A DNA stretch of 6,462 nt from Chitinophagaceae bacterium (GTDB lineage Bacteria > Bacteroidota > Bacteroidia > Chitinophagales > Chitinophagaceae). Shown here one piece after another: positions 1-5,445 of this stretch; within the stretch, counting starts at the first letter, position 1; each line of letters begins with the position of its first letter. The notes below the pieces were generated by a model that saw only the letters and a program-made list of their open reading frames with translations, was not told the origin of the DNA and ran no database searches. The DNA is taken from contig VIKJ01000099.1 of NCBI GenBank assembly GCA_008080615.1, positions 1 to 6,462 of the forward strand, written 5' to 3'. The position numbers and the translations under genes were made by a program.

Positions 1-197
1 GAAACGGGCTAAAACAGGAAGATGCCAAGAAAATAGTTAAAATGATCAAGGATAATGGCTTTAAAGTTCAAGCAGCTATTATGGATGATATCATTAGGGT
101 TACTGGCAAAAAAATTGATGATTTACAAGAAGTTATAACAAAATGTAAGGCTGGAGACTTTGGTGTTCCGCTTCAATTTGTAAATATGAAGAGCTAA
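1..197 (+). CDS. yajQ: YajQ/UPF0234 family nucleotide-binding protein, 3' end only
   Basis: This is the last 64 codons of a gene that begins upstream of the window; the first complete codon is at position 3 and the TAA stop is at 195-197. The translated C-terminus contains KVQAAIMDDIIRVTGKKIDD followed by LQEVI and ends GVPLQFVNMKS. It closely follows the C-terminal pattern of E. coli YajQ (KVQAAI, RVTGK, DDLQAVI, PFQF). YajQ-family proteins are small cytosolic two-domain proteins of about 160 residues reported to bind nucleotides or RNA, and in Xanthomonas cyclic di-GMP. The cellular role in Bacteroidota is not established, so no specific ligand is claimed. The gene is followed immediately by a small hairpin and by a promoter-like element for rpmE2, which suggests it is the last gene of its transcript. 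Family assignment is confident; the N-terminal domain cannot be seen. Confidence 0.9.
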   Translation, partial: NGLKQEDAKKIVKMIKDNGFKVQAAIMDDIIRVTGKKIDDLQEVITKCKAGDFGVPLQFVNMKS

Positions 198-199
198 AT

Positions 200-219
200 T
201 GAACCCTTTTTGGGTTTCA
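200..219 (+). terminator. Weak hairpin after yajQ, possible terminator
   Basis: Three bases after the yajQ stop, TGAACCC (200-206) pairs with GGGTTTCA (212-219) around a TTTTT loop, with one bulged T at 217. That makes about 7 base pairs with a three-G:C core. It is not followed by a proper T-run (the next bases are TTTGGAAAA), so it is at best a weak or Rho-assisted terminator or an mRNA-end stabiliser. Its position exactly at the gene end is the main support. Confidence 0.35.
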
Positions 220-251
220 TTTGGAAAAAACAGCAATTTTTACTAATTTCG
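220..251 (+). promoter_or_regulatory. Bacteroidota-type promoter for rpmE2
   Basis: TTTG at 220-223 and TAATTTCG at 244-251 match the Bacteroidota primary-sigma consensus (-33 TTTG, -7 TAnnTTTG). There is one mismatch in the -7 box and a spacer of 20 bases. Transcription would start a few bases after 251, giving a leader of about 45 bases before the rpmE2 ATG at 304, which would include the hairpin at 269-286. This is a consensus match by eye and has not been tested. Confidence 0.5.
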
Positions 252-268
252 CCCTCCATTTAATAATC

Positions 269-286
269 GTACGGCCAAATCCGTAC
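269..286 (+). promoter_or_regulatory. Leader hairpin upstream of rpmE2
   Basis: GTACGG (269-274) and CCGTAC (281-286) form a perfect 6-bp inverted repeat around a 6-base loop CCAAAT, ending 17 bases before the rpmE2 start codon. It is G+C-rich in an A+T-rich intergenic stretch and would lie near the 5' end of the predicted transcript. Autoregulatory leaders binding L31 are known in several other bacterial groups. Whether this hairpin is such a leader or a chance or DNA-level palindrome cannot be told from one sequence. Confidence 0.4.
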
Positions 287-303
287 CACCTAAAAAAAAG
301 AAT

Positions 304-555
304 ATGAAGCAAGGTATCCATCCAGAAAGTTATCGTTTTGTTGTTTTCAAAGACATGAGTAATGGTACATCTTTCCTGAGCAAATCAACCGCACAAACCA
401 AAGAAACCATTCTTTGGGAAGATGGTAAAGAATATCCAGTAGTAAAATTGGAGATTTCTAATACATCTCACCCTTTTTACACTGGTAAAAATGTATTGGT
501 TGATACTGCCGGAAGAATTGACAAGTTCAAAAAGCGTTACGCAAAAAAAGACTAA
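304..555 (+). CDS. rpmE2: 50S ribosomal protein L31, type B
   Basis: This 83-residue protein starts MKQGIHPESYRFVVFKDMSN and ends KFKKRYAKKD. That is the signature of type B bL31: a K-x-GIHP start, VVFKD, a central LEIS-SHPFYTGK segment and a basic C-terminus, at the usual length of 80-90 residues. It contains no cysteine, so it is the zinc-independent (C-minus) form rather than the CxxC-containing zinc-ribbon form. bL31 sits on the central protuberance of the 50S subunit and bridges to the 30S head. In genomes with both forms, the C-minus one commonly replaces the zinc form under zinc limitation, but here it could be the only copy. No Shine-Dalgarno site is visible; the start is preceded by an A-run (CCTAAAAAAAAGAAT), as is usual for Bacteroidota. 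It appears monocistronic, with a promoter-like element at 220-251 and a strong terminator at 575-605. Confidence 0.96.
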   Translation: MKQGIHPESYRFVVFKDMSNGTSFLSKSTAQTKETILWEDGKEYPVVKLEISNTSHPFYTGKNVLVDTAGRIDKFKKRYAKKD

Positions 556-574
556 TTCAATCTTTTTTGAATAT

Positions 575-605
575 AAATCCTGCTTTAATTGGCGGGATTT
601 TTTTT
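575..605 (+). terminator. Rho-independent terminator of rpmE2
   Basis: AAATCCTGC (575-583) pairs with GCGGGATTT (592-600) through 9 base pairs including one T:G wobble, around an 8-base loop (584-591). The stem runs directly into a run of eight T (598-605). This is a textbook intrinsic terminator 20 bases after the rpmE2 stop. A second, A/T-only hairpin just upstream (544-551 with 561-568) overlaps the rpmE2 stop codon and may assist. Because this terminator lies inside the 26-codon upward extension of the next reading frame, it argues against translation starting at 567. Confidence 0.85.
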
Positions 606-619
606 GCCATTTCATTGAT

Positions 620-627
620 TATCTTTG
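620..627 (+). promoter_or_regulatory. -7 promoter box for the bshB1-aguB-aguA transcript
   Basis: TATCTTTG is a perfect match to the Bacteroidota -7 consensus TAnnTTTG, placed just downstream of the rpmE2 terminator and 17 bases before the ATG at 645. No good TTTG -33 box sits at the expected 19-21 base distance; the bases there are ATTT, and a TTTG at 603-606 is too close. The assignment therefore rests on one box plus location. It implies a short 5' leader of roughly 10-15 bases. Confidence 0.4.
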
Positions 628-644
628 ACCTCAATTATTCCTAT

Positions 645-2219
645 ATGCAATTAGATATTTTAGCTTTTGGCGTTCATCCGGATGATGTAGAATTGGGTTG
701 TGCTGGTACATTATTGGCTGCAAAAGCTGCAGGGAAGAGAACAGGTATCATAGATCTTACCAGAGGAGAATTGGGTACAAGAGGAACAGCAGAAACTAGA
801 ATGATAGAAGCAGCCAAAGCAGCTGAAATATTGGGCCTAGACCATCGGGAAAATTTAGGGATGGCAGACGGTTTTATACAAAATGATGAAGCACATCAGC
901 GTAATATTATTCAAGTAATCAGACAATTTCAACCTTCCATTATTTTAGCAAATGCACCAGAAGATAGGCATCCCGACCATGGAAAAAGTTCAAAATTAAT
1001 TGCTGATGCTGCATTTTTATCGGGCTTAAGAAAAATTGAAACAATTGGTAAGGATGGTTTAGCTCAATCAGCGTGGAGACCAGCCTATGTGTTTCATTAT
1101 ATACAAGATAGGTACCTTACTCCCTCATTTGTAATGGACATATCTGCATTTATAGAATTAAAAATGGATGCAATTAAAGCCTATGGAACACAGTTTCATA
1201 ACCCCAATTTAAACGAACCTTCTACCTATATTTCCTCTCCACAATTTTTAGAAGTATTAAAAGGAAGAGATGCCATGTGGGGTAAAAATATTGGTGTACA
1301 ATATGCAGAGGGATTTATCACAGAGAAAAAAATTAATATAAACATGTCTACAGTTAAAGTAGGTCTTGTACAAATGAGTTGTACAATCAATAGAGATGAA
1401 AATATGGCTAAAGCCATCAAAGGCATTAGGGAAGCGGCTTTGAAGGGTGCACAGATTGTATGTTTACAAGAATTATTTACATCCTTGTATTTCTGTGATA
1501 TAGAATCGTATGATCATTTTAAATTAGCAGAAACAATTCCTGGAGAGTCAACAGATACACTCAGTGCTATTGCCGCTGAATTAAACGTAGTGATCATTGC
1601 ATCTTTATTTGAAAAAAGAGCACAAGGCTTGTATCACAACACCACTGCTGTATTAGATGCTGATGGTACTTATTTAGGTAAGTATAGAAAAATGCATATA
1701 CCTGATGATCCTGCTTATTATGAGAAATTTTATTTTACTCCAGGCGATTTAGGGTACAAGGTTTTCAAAACTAAATTTGCCACATTGGGAGTGCTCATTT
1801 GTTGGGATCAATGGTATCCAGAAGCAGCACGCATTACTGCGTTAATGGGTGCAGAAATTTTATTTTATCCTACAGCAATTGGATGGGCAACTTCTCAGGA
1901 TGATGCAACCAATATAGAACAATACAATGCTTGGCAAACCATTCAGCGTAGTCATTCAGTAGCTAATGGAATTCATGTGGTGAGTGTGAATAGGGTAGGT
2001 TTGGAACAGGATGGATTAATGAAATTCTGGGGTGGTTCATTTGTTTCTAATCCATTTGGAACGCTTTTGTTTAAAGGTTCACATGATGCAGAAGAAGTTA
2101 ATGTAATAGAACTCGATTTAGCAAAAACAGATCAATACAGAACACATTGGCCATTTATGCGTGATAGAAGAATTGACTCTTATCAACCTATTACCAAAAG
2201 ATTTATAGACCAGGACTAA
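645..2219 (+). CDS. bshB1: BshB1 bacillithiol deacetylase fused in frame to AguB N-carbamoylputrescine amidase
   Basis: One uninterrupted frame of 524 codons carries two complete enzymes. Residues 1-233 are a LmbE-type zinc deacetylase of the BshB1 group, which removes acetyl from N-acetylglucosaminyl-malate in cytosolic bacillithiol synthesis. The zinc/catalytic motif HPDD is at 11-14 and DRHPDH at 107-112. By alignment to Bacillus cereus BcZBP the ligands are H11, D14 and H112, with D13 as general base. GVQYAEGF at 217-224 is the expected C-terminal end, and stand-alone BshB1 is about 235 residues, so this domain is complete. Residues 234-524 are AguB (separate entry). The frame is open back to an ATG at 567, but that extension crosses the terminator at 575-605 and the -7 box at 620-627; MQLDILAFGVHPDD from 645 is a normal family start. 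The junction EKKININ-MST carries no linker and contains a seven-A run, so this may be a true fusion, two genes joined by a one-base indel or sequence error, or two products separated by slippage and internal initiation. Domain identities are confident; the single-polypeptide reading is not. Confidence 0.75.
   Translation: MQLDILAFGVHPDDVELGCAGTLLAAKAAGKRTGIIDLTRGELGTRGTAETRMIEAAKAAEILGLDHRENLGMADGFIQNDEAHQRNIIQVIRQFQPSIILANAPEDRHPDHGKSSKLIADAAFLSGLRKIETIGKDGLAQSAWRPAYVFHYIQDRYLTPSFVMDISAFIELKMDAIKAYGTQFHNPNLNEPSTYISSPQFLEVLKGRDAMWGKNIGVQYAEGFITEKKININMSTVKVGLVQMSCTINRDENMAKAIKGIREAALKGAQIVCLQELFTSLYFCDIESYDHFKLAETIPGESTDTLSAIAAELNVVIIASLFEKRAQGLYHNTTAVLDADGTYLGKYRKMHIPDDPAYYEKFYFTPGDLGYKVFKTKFATLGVLICWDQWYPEAARITALMGAEILFYPTAIGWATSQDDATNIEQYNAWQTIQRSHSVANGIHVVSVNRVGLEQDGLMKFWGGSFVSNPFGTLLFKGSHDAEEVNVIELDLAKTDQYRTHWPFMRDRRIDSYQPITKRFIDQD
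1323..1346 (+). other. bshB1/aguB junction with seven-A run and internal start
   Basis: The junction reads GAG, then seven A (1326-1332), then TTAATATAAAC and ATG (1344-1346). As written it reads through in frame. Losing one A gives GAG AAA AAA TTA ATA TAA, a stop at 1339-1341, two bases before the aguB ATG. Gaining one A, or a -1 ribosomal slip, gives AAT TAA with a stop at 1334-1336. So only the exact seven-A version fuses the proteins, and either neighbouring version gives a normal-looking tight gene pair. A runs of this length are prone to RNA-polymerase slippage and to sequencing indels. The A/T-rich bases before 1344 would also suit independent initiation. Confidence 0.6.
1344..2219 (+). 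CDS. aguB: N-carbamoylputrescine amidase (nitrilase superfamily), possible internal start
   Basis: This hydrolyses N-carbamoylputrescine to putrescine, CO2 and ammonia, the last step of the agmatine route to polyamines, in the cytosol. Taken from the internal ATG it is 291 residues, the usual AguB length, and MSTVKVGLVQMSC is a typical family N-terminus. The carbon-nitrogen hydrolase triad is visible: E43 in CLQELFTS, K116 in YRKMHIPDD, and the nucleophile C153 in LICWDQWYPEAAR. The stretches EKFYFTPGD and GAEILFYPTAIGW distinguish AguB and its plant homologues from other nitrilases such as beta-ureidopropionase. It is in frame with the upstream bshB1 domain and could be made as part of that polypeptide, independently, or both. 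aguA, the enzyme making its substrate, starts 26 bases after its stop, which strongly supports the substrate assignment. Confidence 0.9.
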   Translation: MSTVKVGLVQMSCTINRDENMAKAIKGIREAALKGAQIVCLQELFTSLYFCDIESYDHFKLAETIPGESTDTLSAIAAELNVVIIASLFEKRAQGLYHNTTAVLDADGTYLGKYRKMHIPDDPAYYEKFYFTPGDLGYKVFKTKFATLGVLICWDQWYPEAARITALMGAEILFYPTAIGWATSQDDATNIEQYNAWQTIQRSHSVANGIHVVSVNRVGLEQDGLMKFWGGSFVSNPFGTLLFKGSHDAEEVNVIELDLAKTDQYRTHWPFMRDRRIDSYQPITKRFIDQD

Positions 2220-2245
2220 CCTCGTATTGTAATAAAGAATTCATT

Positions 2246-3304
2246 ATGTTAGCAATTGATCCAATCATAACTCCTGCATCACTTGGATATACATTTCCAG
2301 CTGAATTTGCGCCACATATAGCTACTTGGTTAAGTTGGCCACACAAAGAAGCTAGCTGGCCAGGAAAGATTGATTCAATCTATCCTTCCTACAGTTTATT
2401 TGTAAAATATTTAGCGTTGAGTGAGAAAGTTAGGATCAATGTAGCCAATACAGCTATGCAATTATTTGCAACCATGCACCTAGAAAAAGCAGGGGTGAAT
2501 TTGCAACAAGTAGAATTTTTTATACATCCAACCAATGATGCATGGTGCCGAGATCATGGCCCTGCCTTTTTAATTAACCCTTCTGCTGAGAATAAAAAAG
2601 TGATTGTAGATTGGAACTATAATGCATGGGGTAATAAATATCCTCCATTTGATTTAGATGATATTATACCTACTTTAATTGGCAATCATTTTAATATTCC
2701 TGTATTTAATCCGGGTATTGTTATGGAAGGTGGATCTGTTGAATTTAATGGGGCTGGCTCTTTACTCACATCCACTTGTTGTTTATTAAATGAAAATAGA
2801 AACCCACATTTAAGTCAATCAGCAATTGAACAATACCTCATCAATTATTATGGAGTTGAACAAATTTGTTGGGTAAATGAAGGAATTGTTGGGGATGATA
2901 CAGATGGTCATATAGATGATACTGTTCGTTTTGTAAATGAAGACACAGTCATCACCGTTATTGAAGAAAATAAGCAAGATGACAATTACGAATTGTTGCA
3001 AACCAATTTAAAACAGTTGAAGCAAATGAGGCTGTTGAATCATAGACAACTAAATATTGTTGAGCTGCCAATGCCAACTGCTGTTGTATTTGATGATCAA
3101 CGATTGCCTGCATCTTATGCCAATTTTTATATTAGCAATCAACATGTAATTGTGCCTACTTTTCAATGTAAAAACGATGATGCTGCACTTCAAATTATTG
3201 CTTCTTGTTTTCCCAAAAGATCAGTAGTAGGTATTGATTCCACTGATATCATTTGGGGTTTAGGAAGTTTTCATTGCTTAAGTCAACAAGAACCTGCTGT
3301 ATAA
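2246..3304 (+). CDS. aguA: Agmatine deiminase
   Basis: This converts agmatine to N-carbamoylputrescine and ammonia, supplying AguB. The 352-residue protein is a full-length member of the PAD_porph/agmatine deiminase family (guanidine-modifying enzyme superfamily). Visible motifs in order are a TWLSWPHKEASWPG N-terminus; NDAWCRDHGP at 97-106, which contacts the guanidino group; MEGGSVE around 160-166; DDTDGHIDD at 217-225 with the catalytic histidine H222; and GLGSFHCLSQQEP near the C-terminus with nucleophile C344. All key residues are intact. It lies 26 bases downstream of the aguB stop on the same strand, with no terminator or promoter visible between, so the two are most likely co-transcribed. 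No arginine decarboxylase, which would supply agmatine, is in the window. Its TAA stop (3302-3304) directly touches the stop of the convergent Rieske gene. Confidence 0.96.
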   Translation: MLAIDPIITPASLGYTFPAEFAPHIATWLSWPHKEASWPGKIDSIYPSYSLFVKYLALSEKVRINVANTAMQLFATMHLEKAGVNLQQVEFFIHPTNDAWCRDHGPAFLINPSAENKKVIVDWNYNAWGNKYPPFDLDDIIPTLIGNHFNIPVFNPGIVMEGGSVEFNGAGSLLTSTCCLLNENRNPHLSQSAIEQYLINYYGVEQICWVNEGIVGDDTDGHIDDTVRFVNEDTVITVIEENKQDDNYELLQTNLKQLKQMRLLNHRQLNIVELPMPTAVVFDDQRLPASYANFYISNQHVIVPTFQCKNDDAALQIIASCFPKRSVVGIDSTDIIWGLGSFHCLSQQEPAV

Positions 3305-3742
3305 TTATCCAGTAACCGTTAATGTTGATCCACTTACTGCTAGTGTATATACACGCAATGACCTTGTTGCAGGCCCAACCAATACATTCCCATTGGTATT
3401 AAATACAGAACCATGATTAGGGCAAATAAACTGGCTGCTGGTTGCACTAAAATTAATAGCTGTTCCTTCGTGTGTACAGGCTTGTTGCACAGCTGTAAAT
3501 GATGCAGGTGAATTGCCTGTAGCCAATCTGGCTATGATAACTCCACTTTGAGCTATTGCTGAGCCAACAGTTAGTAAATTGGCACCTAAATCTACGCTAA
3601 AATTTACATTAGTAGGAGGGGTTACCGTAACAGCATTTGAACTAGATGGGCTGCTGCTGCCTTTGCTACATGCGCCCATACAGGCTGCACATGCAACCAA
3701 TACAGGAGCAGAGAGGGTTCCAAGGAAGTCTCTTCTTTCCAT
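3305..3742 (-). CDS. Exported Rieske [2Fe-2S] protein, Tat/lipoprotein-like signal
   Basis: This 145-residue protein carries one Rieske domain. The cluster ligands are C89 and H91 in CTHEG and C107 and H110 in CPNHGS, followed by GPATRSLRVY, the usual strand after the cluster. The loops lack the extra cysteine pair (CTHxGC, CPCHGS) that forms the disulfide in bc1/b6f Rieske proteins, so this is the disulfide-free, ferredoxin-like kind. The N-terminus MERRDFLGTLS resembles a twin-arginine (Tat) signal, which fits a protein folding its cluster in the cytoplasm. It is followed by a hydrophobic stretch and cysteines at 18, 21 and 25. MGAC at 22-25, followed by a Ser/Gly/Pro-rich linker (26-36), looks like a lipobox, so a membrane-anchored periplasmic lipoprotein is plausible. 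No redox partner, oxygenase subunit or cytochrome lies nearby, so electron donor and acceptor are unknown. It is downstream of smpB on the same strand with an 87-base gap and no convincing promoter of its own. Confidence 0.88.
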   Translation of the reverse strand: MERRDFLGTLSAPVLVACAACMGACSKGSSSPSSSNAVTVTPPTNVNFSVDLGANLLTVGSAIAQSGVIIARLATGNSPASFTAVQQACTHEGTAINFSATSSQFICPNHGSVFNTNGNVLVGPATRSLRVYTLAVSGSTLTVTG

Positions 3743-3829
3743 GTTAGATTAGTTTTAATTGCGTTTGAAATAAGGAGTCTTTTGGGCAGACGCAAATAAA
3801 CCAAAAAGTGATGCCTGGTTCATTAAAAA

Positions 3830-4264
3830 TTAACCTAGAAACCTTTTTAGGTCTTTGGCTACATCCCTGTTTTTGATAGTTTCCCGTTTATCGTGAAGCT
3901 TTTTACCTCTGGCAAGGCCAATTTCCACTTTCACAAAACGCTTTTCATTAAAAAAAACTTTAAGTGGAATAACAGTGTAACCCTTGTCTTTTAATTTTAA
4001 TTGCAGTTTTTTTAATTCCCTTTTGTTCAGTAAAAGCTTTCGATCATGTACTTCTATATGATTGTTTACTGTACCATGAGAGTAGGAAGCAATAAATAAA
4101 CCCCTTACCCAAAGTTCCCCATCATCAAACATGCAAAATGCATCATTGAAACTTAATTTACCTTCCCGTATAGACTTTACTTCTGTTCCTAGCAAAGCTA
4201 TGCCCGCCACATATTTATCTTCTATCTGGTAATTAAAGTAAGCTTGTCGATTATTAATACTCAA
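3830..4264 (-). CDS. smpB: SsrA-binding protein SmpB
   Basis: SmpB binds tmRNA and delivers it to stalled ribosomes for trans-translation and tagging of incomplete proteins. The 144-residue product has the family hallmarks in order: NRQAYFNYQIEDKYVAGIAL, LLGTEVKSIREGK, the mid-section KLLLNKRELKKL, and the basic C-terminal tail LHDKRETIKNRDVAKDLKRF, which enters the decoding site. The start is TTG at 4264-4262. The frame is open further upstream to a TAG but contains no ATG there, and the first internal Met lies in the middle of the conserved core, so TTG is the best choice and gives the expected SINNRQAYF N-terminus. The TTG overlaps the accD stop in the four bases TTGA, implying translational coupling. 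The ssrA gene is not in this window. Confidence 0.96.
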   Translation of the reverse strand: MSINNRQAYFNYQIEDKYVAGIALLGTEVKSIREGKLSFNDAFCMFDDGELWVRGLFIASYSHGTVNNHIEVHDRKLLLNKRELKKLQLKLKDKGYTVIPLKVFFNEKRFVKVEIGLARGKKLHDKRETIKNRDVAKDLKRFLG

Positions 4265-5184
4265 TTGCGAAAAAGTTGTGCTAGCTGAGACAGTCGATCT
4301 TTTAAATTTTTTCTATCAATAATAAAATCTAAAAATCCATGCTCTAATAAAAATTCACTGCGTTGAAAACCTTCTGGCAGGTCTTTTTTAATTGTTTCTT
4401 TAATAACCCTAGGGCCTGCAAATCCTATTAGGGCGCCGGGTTCAGCAATATTTAAATCTCCTAGCATACCAAAGCTGGCAGAAATTCCACCAAAAGTAGG
4501 GTCCGTAAGTAAAGATATAAATGGTAATTGTGCATCACTTAATTGAGAAAGTTTACCGCTGGTTTTTGCCAACTGCATTAAACTAAATGCGCTTTCCATC
4601 ATTCTGGCACCACCACTTTTACTAATTACTAAATATGGCAAGCGATGCGCTAAGCAATAGTCTACAGCTCTACTAAATTTTTCTCCCATCACACTTCCTA
4701 ATGAACCTCCAATAAATTCAAAGTCCATACAGGCAACAACCATCTCTTCCCCATTTATTTTTCCAACTGCTACTCGCATGGAATCTTTTAAATTGGTTTT
4801 GGCATGAATATCATCTAACCTCGTTTGGTAATTTTTTAAATCTGTAAAACCAAGCGCATCTTTACTTCTTATATTATCGAATAGTTCGGTATAGTCTTGA
4901 TTGTCAAATAAAATGTCATAATATTCTTCACTACCTATTCTATGATGATGATTGCATTTTGGGCAAACAAATAAGTTCTCTTTTAATTCTGTTGTAGTAG
5001 AAATGAGGTTGCACTCAGGGCATTTGGTCCATAATCCCTCAGGTGTTTCTTTTTTATCGGCAGTGGAAGTGGTGATTCCCTTTCTTTTACGGGTAAACCA
5101 TCTAGATTTACTTACCTCAGTATGTGGAGTTTCTTCAGAACCCGTTAAATTCGACTCTATATCTTCTTCAACTTCTTTTTTCAT
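4261..5184 (-). CDS. accD: Acetyl-CoA carboxylase carboxyltransferase subunit beta
   Basis: AccD with AccA forms the cytosolic carboxyltransferase that moves CO2 from carboxybiotin to acetyl-CoA, giving malonyl-CoA for fatty-acid synthesis. The 307-residue protein has the N-terminal four-cysteine zinc ribbon (C55, C58, C74, C77) followed by the crotonase-like core. Conserved stretches include GGSLGSVMGEKF at 159-170, SKSGGARMMES at 188-198 (oxyanion/CoA region), TDPTFGGISASFGMLGD at 227-243 and EPGALIGFAGPRVI at 248-261. All look intact. The usual N-terminus for this group (WFxRKxKGI, then KKETPEGLWxKC) begins here only near residue 28. It is preceded by about 26 residues rich in Glu, Asp, Ser and Thr, with no alternative Met between, so the acidic extension is probably real. 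The gene starts the accD-smpB transcript, with a promoter-like element at 5215-5245. Confidence 0.96.
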   Translation of the reverse strand: MKKEVEEDIESNLTGSEETPHTEVSKSRWFTRKRKGITTSTADKKETPEGLWTKCPECNLISTTTELKENLFVCPKCNHHHRIGSEEYYDILFDNQDYTELFDNIRSKDALGFTDLKNYQTRLDDIHAKTNLKDSMRVAVGKINGEEMVVACMDFEFIGGSLGSVMGEKFSRAVDYCLAHRLPYLVISKSGGARMMESAFSLMQLAKTSGKLSQLSDAQLPFISLLTDPTFGGISASFGMLGDLNIAEPGALIGFAGPRVIKETIKKDLPEGFQRSEFLLEHGFLDFIIDRKNLKDRLSQLAQLFRN

Positions 5185-5214
5185 ATCTGCATTCTATTGG
5201 GGCAATAAATATAG

Positions 5215-5245
5215 CAAAAATAAGGGGACTGGCATTAAGCGGCAA
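5215..5245 (-). promoter_or_regulatory. Promoter for accD-smpB
   Basis: Read on the minus strand, TATTTTTG (5222-5215) matches TAnnTTTG exactly. A TTG (5245-5243) lies 20 bases upstream as a partial -33 box; a full TTTG three bases further (5249-5246) has a longer 23-base spacing. This would give a leader of about 20-25 bases before the ATG at 5184. The rest of the accD-to-HD gene gap (to 5445) is A+T-rich and holds only short imperfect inverted repeats (AGCAT/ATGCT near 5295, CAATA/TATTG at 5404-5417). I could not find an equally good promoter for the divergent gene. Confidence 0.45.
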
Positions 5246-5445
5246 CAAAATGCAGTGGTTTTAGCTTTCCAAATTGATTAAATAATCTTAAGGCAGCATT
5301 TATGCTAAAAAATCACAATTTCTAATTAAAATTCAATAGTTTCAATCATTAACTGTTTGTTTTGGGCATTGATTTTCACTTCTCTTACCAAAACATATAG
5401 TGTCAATACTATTATTGTTTAACTTATTAATACCTGTTTATATTT

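Noticed and set aside
385..615. 76-codon minus-strand frame opposite rpmE2
   Set aside because: It is fully antisense to a ribosomal protein gene and its terminator, with no recognisable features.
567..644. N-terminal extension giving a 550-residue protein with a hydrophobic start
   Set aside because: It reads through a strong terminator and a promoter-like box, and the homologous part begins at the ATG at 645.
3310..3339. Inverted repeat CAGTAA/TTACTG as a bidirectional terminator for aguA and the Rieske gene
   Set aside because: The stem is only 6 bp, the loop is 18 bases, and there is no T-run on either strand.
3343..3354. Perfect 12-base palindrome GTGTATATACAC
   Set aside because: It lies inside the Rieske coding region, encodes normal family residues (RVYT) and has no T-run or operator context.
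3622..3804. 60-codon minus-strand frame overlapping the Rieske start
   Set aside because: It is an out-of-frame shadow of the Rieske signal-peptide region with no protein features of its own.
4952..5281. 109-codon plus-strand open frame opposite the accD start
   Set aside because: It is antisense to the conserved zinc-ribbon region of accD, shows no recognisable protein features and extends into the accD promoter region.
5404..5417. CAATA/TATTG inverted repeat upstream of the HD-YitT gene as an operator or promoter
   Set aside because: It has only 5 A/T-rich base pairs, and the TATTATTG box within it lacks a -33 element at the right distance; this is close to chance in such A+T-rich sequence.
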